A stretch of 64,000 nt of DNA from DASSUW01 sp963789005 (GTDB lineage: Bacteria; Actinomycetota; Thermoleophilia; Solirubrobacterales; Solirubrobacteraceae). The notes below the pieces were generated by a model that was given only the letters and a program-made list of their open reading frames with translations, was not told the origin of the DNA and ran no database searches. Position 1 is the first letter of the stretch. Each line of letters opens with the position of its first letter. The position numbers and the translations under genes are program-made. Where the stretch lies: positions 248,001 through 312,000 of the forward strand of contig CAWBIZ010000011.1 of NCBI GenBank assembly GCA_963789005.1. Reading direction: 5' to 3'. Of the stretch, positions 39,961 through 48,506 are shown piece after piece.

Positions 39961-41259
39961 CTAGCGCGGCGCGGTCGACGCGGCGGCCGCCTGGGCGTCC
40001 GCCTCCCCGAGCTCGGTGCCGCAGGACGGGCACGCGGTCGCACCCGGCCGTCGCGGCGCGCCGCATTCCGGGCAGCGCGGCGACGGCGCGGGCGGAGCGT
40101 CATCTGTCTCGGGCATCCGGCCCGCGCCGCCGGCTTCGCCTAGGTCGGCCGCCGACGGGAGGTCCCAGCGCTCGAAGATCAGGTGGCGGCGGAAGTAGAC
40201 GACGCTCTCGCGCACGATCGCGGCCAGCGGCAGCGAGATGAACGCGCCGATGAAGCCGTAGATCTGGCCGCCGAGCAGGAGCGCGAAGATCACCAGCAGC
40301 GGGTTGATCCGCAGCGCCTGCGAGAAGACGGTCGGCGCCACGATGTGCCCCTCGATCTGCTGCAGCGCGGTGAAGGCGATCGTCAGCCACAGCGCGTCGA
40401 GCGGCTCGCCGCTGAAGAGCGCGATCAGCACCGGCGGCGCGGCGCCGATCGCCGGCCCGACGTACGGGATCAGCTCCGCGAACCCGTACCAGGCGCCGAA
40501 GAAGACCGCGTACGTCTTGCCGTCGGGGAAGATCCCGAGCGAGCCCATCACCCACAGCAGCACGCCCGCGCTCGTGCCCATGATCAGCGAGAACAGCAGC
40601 TGGCCGCGCACGTAGCCGAACACCGCGCGCTGGATCCGGGTCGGGTAGTCGTCCTCCGGTGTGCCGTCACCGCGCGGGAGGACCGACCGCACGGCGGCGC
40701 CGATGCGCTCGCCGTAGAGCAGCATGTAGACGCTGATCACGACGATCAGGATCAGCGCCAGCGACGCCTCCACGAGCGTCCGCAGCGCGTCCTGGGTGAA
40801 GGCGACGAGCTCGCCCGACCCCTCCGACAGGTTCTGGCCGAGCGTGCCGAGCGCGGTCTCGCCGTCCTCGGCGATCTGCACGTTGATGCCGTTGTCGTCG
40901 AGCCAGGACTGCACGTCGGCGAGCGAGGCGTTGGCGTCGTCGACGATCTCCGGCACGTTGTCGCGGAACGCGTCGACCTGCTCGGAGACCGGGTTGGCGA
41001 GCAGGAAGCCGAGCCCGGTGACGGCCAGGACGACGCCGAGCATCACGATCAGCACCGCGATCCCGCGCGGCACCCGCGCACGCCGCAGCAGGGACACGAA
41101 CGGGTTCAGCAGCAGCGCGACGAGCGCGCCGATGATGAACAGCAGGAGCACCGCGCCGGCCGCGCGCAGCACAACCCAGAGGCCGACGACGGCGAGCGGA
41201 AGCATGACCAGCTGCACCCATCGCGGCACGACCACGCGGGTATCGTGCGGCGCCGTCAT
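39961..41259 (-). CDS. AI-2E-family transporter with C-terminal zinc ribbon
   Basis: The 432-residue protein has eight or so helices in the UPF0118 pattern: VLLLFIIGALVALLLNP, a periplasmic segment, LILIVVISVYMLLYGERIG, GFAELIPYVGPAIGAAPP and EGHIVAPTVFSQALRINPL. Members export autoinducer-2 or exchange Na+/H+. Unusually, the cytosolic tail ends in a four-Cys zinc ribbon (CPECGAPRRPGATACPSCG). Its start is only 9 nt from the divergent ymdB start. Confidence 0.88.
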   Translation of the reverse strand: MTAPHDTRVVVPRWVQLVMLPLAVVGLWVVLRAAGAVLLLFIIGALVALLLNPFVSLLRRARVPRGIAVLIVMLGVVLAVTGLGFLLANPVSEQVDAFRDNVPEIVDDANASLADVQSWLDDNGINVQIAEDGETALGTLGQNLSEGSGELVAFTQDALRTLVEASLALILIVVISVYMLLYGERIGAAVRSVLPRGDGTPEDDYPTRIQRAVFGYVRGQLLFSLIMGTSAGVLLWVMGSLGIFPDGKTYAVFFGAWYGFAELIPYVGPAIGAAPPVLIALFSGEPLDALWLTIAFTALQQIEGHIVAPTVFSQALRINPLLVIFALLLGGQIYGFIGAFISLPLAAIVRESVVYFRRHLIFERWDLPSAADLGEAGGAGRMPETDDAPPAPSPRCPECGAPRRPGATACPSCGTELGEADAQAAAASTAPR

Positions 41260-41268
41260 GAGAACAGT

Positions 41269-42051
41269 ATGGCCCGGCCCGTGACGGCAATCTTGTTCAT
41301 CGGAGACGTGGTAGCGCGCGTGGGCCGACGTGTCGTCCGCGATCTCGTCCCCGGTATGCGAGAGGAGCTCGAGCTCGACTTCGTGGTCGCCAACGGCGAG
41401 AACGCCGCGGGCGGGGTGGGGATCACGCCGAAGGAGGCCGGCGAGCTGTTCCGGGCCGGCGTCGACGTCATCACGCTCGGCAACCACACCTACCGCCATC
41501 GCGAGGTATGGCCGTACCTCGACCAGGAGCCCAACATCCTCCGGCCGGCCAACTTCCTGCCCATCCAGCCCGGTCACGGCACGACGGTCGTCGAGCGCGA
41601 CGGCGCGTCGCTCGGCGTCGTGAACATGAGCGGCAACCTCTACATGCAGACCGGCAGCCCCGCGCTCGTGACCGTCGACGAGGCGCTGCGCGAGGTCGCC
41701 GACGCCGACCACGTGCTCGTCGACATGCACGCCGAGGCCACGAGCGAGAAGATCGCCATGGGCTGGCACCTCGACGGCCGCGTGACCGCCGTGGTCGGGA
41801 CCCACACCCACGTGCCGACCGCCGACGCGCGCGTGCTCCCGGGCGGGACCGCGTACATCACCGACGTCGGCATGACGGGCGCCCGCGGGGGCGTGATCGG
41901 CGTCCGCCGCGAGCAGTCGATCGCGGTCATGCGCACCCACATGCCGCAGCGCTACGACGCCGCCGACGAGGACCCGTGGCTGAACGCCGTCCTCGTCCAC
42001 TCGGACGGCGGCCGCGCACGGTCGATCGAGCAGATCCTGCGCCCGGCGTAG
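41269..42051 (+). CDS. YmdB-family metallophosphoesterase
   Basis: The protein of about 260 residues has ILFIGDVVARVGRR, VVANGENAAGGVGI, ITLGNHTYRHRE, VDMHAEATSEK, and GTHTHVPTADARVLPGGTAY, the dimetal ligands of the YmdB/TIGR00282 group. Bacillus YmdB hydrolyses 2',3'-cyclic nucleotides and affects biofilm and sporulation. In Actinobacteria and Firmicutes it is often near recA or rny; here it is not. The start could also be GTG 41281, which gives MTAILFIGDVV. Confidence 0.9.
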   Translation: MARPVTAILFIGDVVARVGRRVVRDLVPGMREELELDFVVANGENAAGGVGITPKEAGELFRAGVDVITLGNHTYRHREVWPYLDQEPNILRPANFLPIQPGHGTTVVERDGASLGVVNMSGNLYMQTGSPALVTVDEALREVADADHVLVDMHAEATSEKIAMGWHLDGRVTAVVGTHTHVPTADARVLPGGTAYITDVGMTGARGGVIGVRREQSIAVMRTHMPQRYDAADEDPWLNAVLVHSDGGRARSIEQILRPA

Positions 42052-42072
42052 GGGTCAGACCCCTTAGACCCT

Positions 42073-43542
42073 CTACAGGCCGAAGTGGTCGTAGACCATC
42101 GGGACGACGTCGCGCAGGGACCACTGCTCGCGTGCGTCGGCGGAGTCCGGCCCGGTGCCGCACCAGATCAGCGAGCCGTGCGAGTCGTTCGCATGCAGCG
42201 AGCCGTGCGAGCCGCCGCCGACGTGGTGTGCCCCGCCCCAGTCGAGGAACTCGTAGCCGGGCGCGGCCGACAGGATGATCTCGCCGGCGGTGCGCGTCCG
42301 CAGCGCCGACCACGCGCGGCCGAGCGCGTCCGGGTAGGTCGCCGACGCGATCCGCCCCTCGCGGGCATCGAGTGCGAGCAGGTCGAGGTCGCCCTCCACG
42401 CTCCAGTGCTCGCCGCGCAGGTCCTCGAGGTCGCCACCTGGCATGAAGCGCAGCTCGAGCACGTCGCCGTTGCGCTGCCCTCGGATCGCGGCTTCCCCGT
42501 CGGGATGGTCGGTCATACGTAGTACCAGATCGATGCCGTCGAGCTCGAGCACCCTCTTCTCGATCCCCGGCAGCAGCTCGCGGCGGCGGTCGCGATCGAG
42601 CACGTACACCATCGCGGCGCGCGAGTTCGGGCACACGGCGACGTCGGCGTCGTCGGGGCGGGCACGGGCCGCCGGCAGCACGCCGAAGTCGTCGAGCGCC
42701 GCGAACAGGTCGATCTCCTGCTCGACGCGCGACTGCGAGTGGTCCGAGCAGACGATCACCGCGTGCTCGGAGAGGAAGTCGTCCGCGCCGCCGGCGGCGT
42801 CCATCAGCCGCGCGAGCTGGCGGTCGGCCGCGGCCAGCGAGTCGACCTGCGCGAACGGGCCGTTCTTGTGCGAGTGGGTGTCGTTGTCCGGCAGCGAGAA
42901 GAGCAGGAAGTCGAACAGGTCGTTCTCCACCAGGTACTCGCCGACGCAGCCGGAGTGCTGGTCGCGCACGCCCGGCAGGCCGAGCTGCGAGCGGCACGGC
43001 GTGCGGCGCGACGCGAAGATGTCGGCGTAGAACAGCTCCTTCGGCCCGTACACGGCGTGGCGGAAGATCGTGCCCGCGATGCGGGTGAGCGCGGTGTCGC
43101 CCGACACCTCGTGGCGGTGGCGGCCGCGGTACATCAGGTACGTGGTCCCGGCCGTGCGCACGCGCGCGTCGTCGAGCCGCTCGAACACCGTCGGCACGTC
43201 GCGCGAGAGGTGCTCGAGGTTCATGTTGTAGATCGTGTCGGTGAGCGACTGCTTGAGCCCGAAGGCCTGCGACGCGCGGAAGCTCGTGCCGTACTCGACA
43301 TAGCGGCTCTCGCCGCGGTGGTACCAGTTCATCGCCGGGATCTCGTGCTGGTCGGGCCCGGTGCCGGTGGCGATCGAGGCGGCGCACACGGGCGTCACCG
43401 AGGGGAACGCGGCGACGCAGTCGTCCACGTGCTGCCCGCGCTCGATCAGCAGCTCGAGCGTCGGCGCGCGCCCACCCGCGACCGCCCGCTCAAGCATCGC
43501 GGGCTTCATCGCGTCGATGACCGCGAGGACGAGCTTCTTCAC
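42073..43542 (-). CDS. Alkaline phosphatase-superfamily phosphodiesterase/nucleotide pyrophosphatase
   Basis: The 489-residue enzyme has metal and nucleophile motifs VLAVIDAMKPAM, FPSVTPVCAASIATG (Thr nucleophile region), LLFSLPDNDTHSHKNGP, and VIVCSDHSQSRVE, matching the type I phosphodiesterase family. No signal peptide is seen, so it may act inside the cell. The GTG start overlaps the stop of DUF4126 (GTGA), so they are coupled. The substrate is unknown. Confidence 0.88.
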   Translation of the reverse strand: MKKLVLAVIDAMKPAMLERAVAGGRAPTLELLIERGQHVDDCVAAFPSVTPVCAASIATGTGPDQHEIPAMNWYHRGESRYVEYGTSFRASQAFGLKQSLTDTIYNMNLEHLSRDVPTVFERLDDARVRTAGTTYLMYRGRHRHEVSGDTALTRIAGTIFRHAVYGPKELFYADIFASRRTPCRSQLGLPGVRDQHSGCVGEYLVENDLFDFLLFSLPDNDTHSHKNGPFAQVDSLAAADRQLARLMDAAGGADDFLSEHAVIVCSDHSQSRVEQEIDLFAALDDFGVLPAARARPDDADVAVCPNSRAAMVYVLDRDRRRELLPGIEKRVLELDGIDLVLRMTDHPDGEAAIRGQRNGDVLELRFMPGGDLEDLRGEHWSVEGDLDLLALDAREGRIASATYPDALGRAWSALRTRTAGEIILSAAPGYEFLDWGGAHHVGGGSHGSLHANDSHGSLIWCGTGPDSADAREQWSLRDVVPMVYDHFGL

Positions 43543-44123
43543 CGCAGGATCCGCAGCCCGGCGTACTTCTCGCCCTCGCGCCGCCGGCTGCCGAGCAGCA
43601 ACCACGCCAGCGCGGCGAGGACGAGGACGGCGAGCGGCGGGAACAGGATCGACGCCCCGGCGGCCGCGAGCGCCGCGGTCTCGCCGTAGACGGGCAGCGC
43701 GGTCTGCGCATCCGCGTCGAGCCGGCGGCGGACACGGCCGAACAGCGAGCGGGCCGCGAAGAAGCCGAGCGCCGCAGCCGCCGCCCCGGCCACGATCCCG
43801 GCGATCACGGGATGGTCGCGATCGGCCAGCGAGCCCGCGGCCTCGAGCGCTCCCAGCGCCACCGCGATCGCGAGCAGCAGCCACACCACCGGCGCGGCGT
43901 CGAGATCGGTCCGCCGGCCGAGCCCGAGGTCGATCACGGCCACCAGCACGAGGATGCCGAGCAGGAAAGGCCATTGCTCGAGGAAGGCGAAAGAGGTCCC
44001 GTCGAAGTCGAGGCCGGCGTCCGCCGAGGCGAGCGCGCCGGCGAGCAGGACCGGCAGGAACGGACGGATGCCGATCGCGGCGGCGATCCCGGCTCCCTGA
44101 AGCAGATCCAGGACGAACTCCAT
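43539..44123 (-). CDS. DUF4126-family membrane protein
   Basis: The 194-residue protein has five to six hydrophobic segments and the family start FVLDLLQGAGIAAAIGIRPFLPVLLAG, with DHPVIAGIVAGAAAAALGF later. No function is established for the family. It is coupled by a 4-nt overlap to the phosphodiesterase gene, a pairing that hints at envelope phospholipid or polyprenyl-phosphate metabolism, but this is a guess. Confidence 0.82.
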   Translation of the reverse strand: MEFVLDLLQGAGIAAAIGIRPFLPVLLAGALASADAGLDFDGTSFAFLEQWPFLLGILVLVAVIDLGLGRRTDLDAAPVVWLLLAIAVALGALEAAGSLADRDHPVIAGIVAGAAAAALGFFAARSLFGRVRRRLDADAQTALPVYGETAALAAAGASILFPPLAVLVLAALAWLLLGSRRREGEKYAGLRILR

Positions 44124-44149
44124 GAGCGGCGTGCGACGATAGCGGGCGG

Positions 44150-45494
44150 ATGAGCCGGGACGACACACCGCGGCGCTCCGGCGCGCGCGACCTCGAGCGC
44201 TATGCCGGGCTGTTCTCCCAGCGCACCCAGGCGATGAAGTCGTCGGCCATGCGAGACCTGATGGCGGTCACCGCGAGGCCGGAGATCATCTCGCTCGCGG
44301 GCGGGCTGCCGGACACGTCGACGTTCCCGGCCGAGGACTTCGCGGCGCTGATGGCGCGGGTGGCGGTCGACGCCTCCGCGCGCGCCCTGCAGTACGGGCC
44401 GACCGAGGGGATGGACGAGGTCAAGGCATGCATCGCCCGCGTGATGGCGGCCGAGGACATGGAGGTCGAGCCCGAGGATCTGCTCGTCACGACCGGCGGG
44501 CAGCAGGTGATCGACCTCGTGTGCAAGACGCTGATCGACCCCGGCGACGTCGTGATCGCCGAGGCGCCCACCTATCCGGGCGCGGTGCCGGTGTTCATCT
44601 CCTACCAGGCCGACGTCGTGCAGATCGAGATGGACGAGCACGGCATGCGGACCGACGTGCTGGTCGCGGAGCTCGAGCGGCTGGACCGCGAGGGCCGCGT
44701 GCCGAAGTTCATCTACACGGTCCCCTCCTTCCAGAACCCGGCGGGGGTGACGCTGGCGCTGGAGCGCCGGCACGAGCTCGTGCGGATCGCGCAAGGAGCG
44801 CGAGCTGCTGGTGCTCGAGGACAACCCGTACGGCCTGCTGCGCTACTCGGGCGAGCCGCTGCCGACGCTGTACGCGCTCGACGGCGCCGAGTACGTGATC
44901 TACCTCGGGACGTTCTCGAAGATCCTCTCGCCGGGGCTGCGCCTGGGGTGGGCGGCGGCGCCGCGGCCGGTGCTCGACAAGATGAACCTCGGCAAGGGCG
45001 GGGTCGACCTGTGCTCGTCGTCCCTGTCGCAGCAGTTCGTGGCGACCTACTTCGCCGAGCGCGACTGGCGGGCGTACCTGCGCACGCTGGTCGACCTCTA
45101 CCGCACGCGCCGCGACGTGATGCTCGAGGCTCTCGCCGAGCACCTGCCGCCCGAGGCGACGTGGACCGAGCCGGACGGCGGCCTGTTCATCTGGGCGCGG
45201 CTGCCGGACTACATCGACACCACCGACCTGCTGGCGCGGGCGCTGCGCGAGCACGTCGCCTTCGTGCCGGGCCGTGCCGCCTATCTGGACGGTCGCGGCG
45301 GCTCGGAGATGCGGCTGAACTTCTCCGGCGTCGGGGAGGACGACATCCGCGAGGGCGTGCGGCGGATCGGCAAGGTCGTGCGCGAGCAGGTCGCGCTGTA
45401 CTCGACGCTCACGGGCCGGCCCGCGGCGGCGGCGCCGGTGGCCGAGCCGGCGCCGTCGGAGAACGTCGTCGAGCTGCGGCGGCGCACCGGATGA
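44150..45494 (+). pseudogene. PLP aminotransferase (class I/II), broken by one-base insertion
   Basis: The fold-type I aminotransferase (2-aminoadipate/MocR-domain type) is seen in two frames. Residues 1 to about 214 (EIISLAGGLPDTSTFP, YGPTEGMDEVK, EAPTYPGAVPVF, YTVPSFQNPAGV) are read from 44150. After GCG at 44789-44791 there is one extra C at 44792, and the protein continues in the next frame as KERELLVLEDNPYGLLRYSG and the PLP site GTFSKILSPGLRLGW to 45494. Both halves are well conserved and the join is exact, so this is a recent frameshift or a sequencing error. The ddl start overlaps its stop as ATGA. Confidence 0.85.
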
Positions 45495-46444
45495 AGGTCG
45501 CGGTCCTGAAGGGCGGCCGCTCGCTCGAGCGCCAGGTGTCGCTGCGCTCGGGCGCGCGGGTGGAGGACGCGCTGCACCGGCTCGGGCACGAGGTGCTGCC
45601 GATCGACGTCGGCGCCGATCTGGTGGACCGGTTGCGAGAGGTGCAGCCCGACGTGGCGTTCGTCGCGTTGCACGGCCGCGGCGGCGAGGACGGCACCGTG
45701 CAGGAGCTGCTCGAGCTGGTCGGCGTGCCGTACACGGCGTCCGGCCCGTCGGCGTGCATCCGCTGCATGGACAAGGTGCTGACCAAGCACGCGCTGCAGG
45801 ACGCCGGCCTGCCGACGCCCGAGTTCTACGCCTTCAGCGAGACGGCGTTCGAGGAGCTGGGAGCGGGACAGGCGCTGCCGGCGATCGAGGAGCGGCTCGA
45901 CTTCCCGGTCGTGGTCAAGCCGGCAGCGCAAGGCTCGGCGCTCGGCATCAAGTTCGCGCGGCGGGCCGAGGACGTGGCGAGCGCGCTCGTGGCCGCGTTC
46001 TCCTACGACACCAAGGTGATCCTGGAGCGGTACGTTGCGGGGCGCGACCTCGCGGTGTCGGTGATCGACGGGCCGGACGGCCCGGAGGCGCTGCCGGTCG
46101 TCGAGGCGGTGCCGAACGAGGAGGACTTCTACGACTTCGAGGCGCGCTACGAGATCGGCCGCACGACGTTCACGTGCCCGGCCTCGATCGGCGCGGAGGC
46201 CACGGCTCGAGCGCAGGAGCTCGCGCTGGCGGCCTACGCGACGCTGGGCTGCGCCGGCTTCGCGCGCGTGGACCTGATGCTCGAGGACAGCAGCGGCGAG
46301 CTGTTCCTGCTCGAGGCCAACGCGATCCCGGGCCTGACGGACACGTCACTGCTGCCACTCGCCGCCGAGGCCGCGGGCGTGCCGTTCGACGACCTGATCG
46401 CGCGGATCGTCGAACTGGCCGTCGCGCCTATTGGTCGCCCTTGA
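45491..46444 (+). CDS. ddl: D-alanine--D-alanine ligase
   Basis: The 317-residue ATP-grasp enzyme makes the D-Ala-D-Ala dipeptide of peptidoglycan. Signatures: LKGGRSLERQVSLRSG (Ddl start GG.S.E..VSL), VALHGRGGEDGTVQ, DFPVVVKPAAQGSALGI, GRDLAVSVIDG, FARVDLMLE and EANAIPGLTDTSLLP. Length is slightly short (family 300-370). ATG overlaps the aminotransferase stop, so the aminotransferase may have a cell-wall amino acid role. Confidence 0.93.
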   Translation: MKVAVLKGGRSLERQVSLRSGARVEDALHRLGHEVLPIDVGADLVDRLREVQPDVAFVALHGRGGEDGTVQELLELVGVPYTASGPSACIRCMDKVLTKHALQDAGLPTPEFYAFSETAFEELGAGQALPAIEERLDFPVVVKPAAQGSALGIKFARRAEDVASALVAAFSYDTKVILERYVAGRDLAVSVIDGPDGPEALPVVEAVPNEEDFYDFEARYEIGRTTFTCPASIGAEATARAQELALAAYATLGCAGFARVDLMLEDSSGELFLLEANAIPGLTDTSLLPLAAEAAGVPFDDLIARIVELAVAPIGRP

Positions 46445-46925
46445 AGTCCTCGGGCGTGACCTGGTCGAGGAACTCCTTGAACTTGTCCACGACCTCTTCG
46501 GTGTCCTCCACCTCGTGCTCGAACTCGATCGCCGACTCGGCGATCACGTCCTCGGCGGCGAAGATCGGGGCGCCGGAGCGCACCGCGAGGGCGAGGGCGT
46601 CCGAGGGCCGCGAGTCGATGTCGACCTCTCGGCCGTTGATCGAGAGCGTGATCGACGCGTAGAAGGTGTTCTCCTTGAGCTCGGTGACCGACACGCGGGT
46701 GCAGTTGACCTCGAGCTCCCCGAGCATGTCGAACAGCAGGTCATGGGTCATCGGCCGCGGCGTCGACGCTCCCTGCAGCTTCATCAGGATCGCCGCCGCC
46801 TCCGGGTGCCCGATCCAGATCGGCAGGAACTTGTTCGTGTCGACGGCCTTGAGCAGCACGATCGGCTGCTTGCCGACCATGTCGAAGCTCACGCCGTAGA
46901 TGACCATCTCCTGCACGCAGGGCAC
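46428..46925 (-). CDS. DUF151 bifunctional nuclease-family protein
   Basis: The 165-residue protein has VIYGVSFDMVGKQPIVLLK, FLPIWIGHPEAAAILMKLQG, RPMTHDLLFDMLGEL and DSRPSDALALAVRSGAPI, the DUF151 core. An acidic C-terminal helix follows. Plant members have both DNase and RNase activity; bacterial roles are unclear. GTG start. A TAGACT element (minus strand, 46952-46947) lies 21 nt upstream. It is convergent with ddl and overlaps its end by 17 nt. Confidence 0.9.
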   Translation of the reverse strand: MPCVQEMVIYGVSFDMVGKQPIVLLKAVDTNKFLPIWIGHPEAAAILMKLQGASTPRPMTHDLLFDMLGELEVNCTRVSVTELKENTFYASITLSINGREVDIDSRPSDALALAVRSGAPIFAAEDVIAESAIEFEHEVEDTEEVVDKFKEFLDQVTPEDFKGDQ

Positions 46926-47000
46926 TCCGATCCCGGGGGTTGCCGAAGTCTAGCGGCCGGTCAGCCCCGTTTCGCGACGCGAAAACCGGTGCTCCGGCGG

Positions 47001-47663
47001 TCAGTCGCCGCCCTTCGCGTAGCTCACCAGGAGCAGGTGGATCCGCCCTCCGCCGCTGTGCGCCTCGAGCCCGCCCTTGGCCTCCGGCCCGCACGGCGAC
47101 ACCCCGGTTTCGAGCACCCAGCGGATCGTCGCGCCGTCCGGGATCTGCTCGGCGTCGGCGTACAGGTCGGCGATCCGGCGGGCCGACTCGCCCACCTGAA
47201 GGCCCTTCGTCGTCGCCCATTCGCGACCCGTGATGCGGCCCTCGCAGAACGACCCGTCGACGCACGGGTCGCCGCCGCCGAGGTCGTAGAACCTGATCTC
47301 GAGACCGTCGTCCTCCCACACCATCGTGCAGCTCAGGCCCTCGGACTCGCGCGCGGTCGGCTCGCCGAACGCGAGCAGCGCGCCCTCGGGCCTCCCGTTC
47401 TCCTCGACGTTGTACAGCCCGATCTTCTGCTGGCTCACCTGCCGCGACGGCGGGAAGGGGACCGCGGTCGCGGTCGGCGTCACGATCCGCTCGCCGATCG
47501 GCCGATCGTCGCCGTCATCGCTGAGCCAACCGGTGATCAGCGTCGGGACGAGCACGCCGATCGCCGCCGTGGCGACAGCCCCGACGAACCACTTCCCCGC
47601 ACGCGACAAGTGCGGAAGCCAGCGCCGCCGCCCGCCACCACCAGGATCATGCGCGTCCGCCAC
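47001..47663 (-). CDS. Single-pass membrane-anchored extracytoplasmic protein, unknown
   Basis: The 220-residue protein is not recognised. A Gly/Arg-rich cytosolic start leads to one membrane helix (about 25-47, WFVGAVATAAIGVLVPTLI). The exterior domain of about 170 residues has four Cys (SCTMVW, DPCVDGSFCEG, SPCGP) that may form two disulfides. It resembles small secreted beta-rich proteins of Actinobacteria. It stands alone before vapBC. Confidence 0.6.
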   Translation of the reverse strand: MADAHDPGGGGRRRWLPHLSRAGKWFVGAVATAAIGVLVPTLITGWLSDDGDDRPIGERIVTPTATAVPFPPSRQVSQQKIGLYNVEENGRPEGALLAFGEPTARESEGLSCTMVWEDDGLEIRFYDLGGGDPCVDGSFCEGRITGREWATTKGLQVGESARRIADLYADAEQIPDGATIRWVLETGVSPCGPEAKGGLEAHSGGGRIHLLLVSYAKGGD

Positions 47664-47714
47664 ATCCTGACGCTAACGCACACCAGTCAGTCTCGCCACA
47701 CCAACGCTGAGCGC

Positions 47715-48140
47715 TCAGCGCAGGCTGCCGGCAGGCGCAAGCCAGCGCGTCGGCTGGCTCGTGACCTCCGCGATCCGGTCGTAGTCCTTGTCGTAGTGCA
47801 GCACGGTGAGCCCGGCAGCCTCAGCGGCAGCCGCAATCAGAAGCTCCGGGTGCTTGACGGACCGCTGGTGCGCGCCGCCGCGCGCACTGAGCTGCTCGTA
47901 GACCCAGAGGGCGCGAGCCCATTCGGCCGCACCGATCAGGCAGTCGGGCAGAGCCGCGAGATCCTCGCGTATCTCGGCGAACTCGATCGCGTTGCGCGCG
48001 CTGGAGAGCAACTCCAGCCGGACCATGTCGCACGTCGCGAGCTCGCCGTCGACCAGAGCGGCGTCGAATGCCTGCCGTAGGCCCGGATACGCGCGCCGGC
48101 GCGACCACACCCAGGCGCTCGTGTCGGCGAGCTCCGTCAA
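47715..48140 (-). CDS. vapC: VapC-type PIN-domain toxin
   Basis: The 141-residue PIN ribonuclease has the acidic residues D6 (ADTSAWV), E43 (VRLELLSSA) and D at the C-terminal end (LHYDKDYDRIAEV), which hold Mg2+. VapC toxins cut tRNA or rRNA and stop translation. The ATG overlaps the vapB stop (ATGA), the standard antitoxin-first order. Confidence 0.9.
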   Translation of the reverse strand: MTELADTSAWVWSRRRAYPGLRQAFDAALVDGELATCDMVRLELLSSARNAIEFAEIREDLAALPDCLIGAAEWARALWVYEQLSARGGAHQRSVKHPELLIAAAAEAAGLTVLHYDKDYDRIAEVTSQPTRWLAPAGSLR

Positions 48141-48349
48141 GCCGGCCGGCGGGCCGACCGGCGGATGGCGCCGAGGGCTTCTGGCGTCAGGTCCTCGAAA
48201 TCACGCCGAGCGAGCCGCTGACGGCGCGAGCGGGCGACGACGTCACGGAGGGCCTCATGGACGGTGTCGGTCGTCCTCCGCGTACCGAGCTCGCGCGCGG
48301 CCTCATCGACGAGGTCCATATCGAGATTGATGTTGGTGCGCTTCACCAC
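48137..48349 (-). CDS. vapB: VapB-type ribbon-helix-helix antitoxin
   Basis: The 70-residue protein starts VKRTNINLDMDLVDEAAREL, the DNA-binding beta-strand and first helix of the VapB family, followed by TRRTTDTVHEALRDVVARSRR and a C-terminal tail that should block VapC. Tandem GTG codons (48349, 48346) are the likely starts. The start lies inside a palindrome. AGGAGG is 13 nt away. Confidence 0.85.
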   Translation of the reverse strand: MVKRTNINLDMDLVDEAARELGTRRTTDTVHEALRDVVARSRRQRLARRDFEDLTPEALGAIRRSARRPA

Positions 48350-48358
48350 GGTGAAGCG
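48339..48358. promoter_or_regulatory. Palindromic operator over the vapB start
   Basis: CGCTTCACCACGGTGAAGCG is a perfect 9-bp inverted repeat around a 2-bp centre and covers the vapB GTG codons. VapB proteins bind such palindromes, so this is the likely autoregulatory site and could also affect translation start. Confidence 0.6.
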
Positions 48359-48405
48359 TACACCTCCTGCACGTGATCCGATACACCCGCCGGGAGCCCC
48401 GATCA

Positions 48406-48479
<74 letters not shown>

Positions 48480-48506
48480 GTGCGACGGGGGATCATAGCG
48501 AGCGAT

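Noticed and set aside
44150..46444. One long ORF joining the aminotransferase and ddl
   Set aside because: The middle part is out of frame for the aminotransferase; the open frame is a by-product of the one-base insertion, and ddl has its own ATG at 45491.
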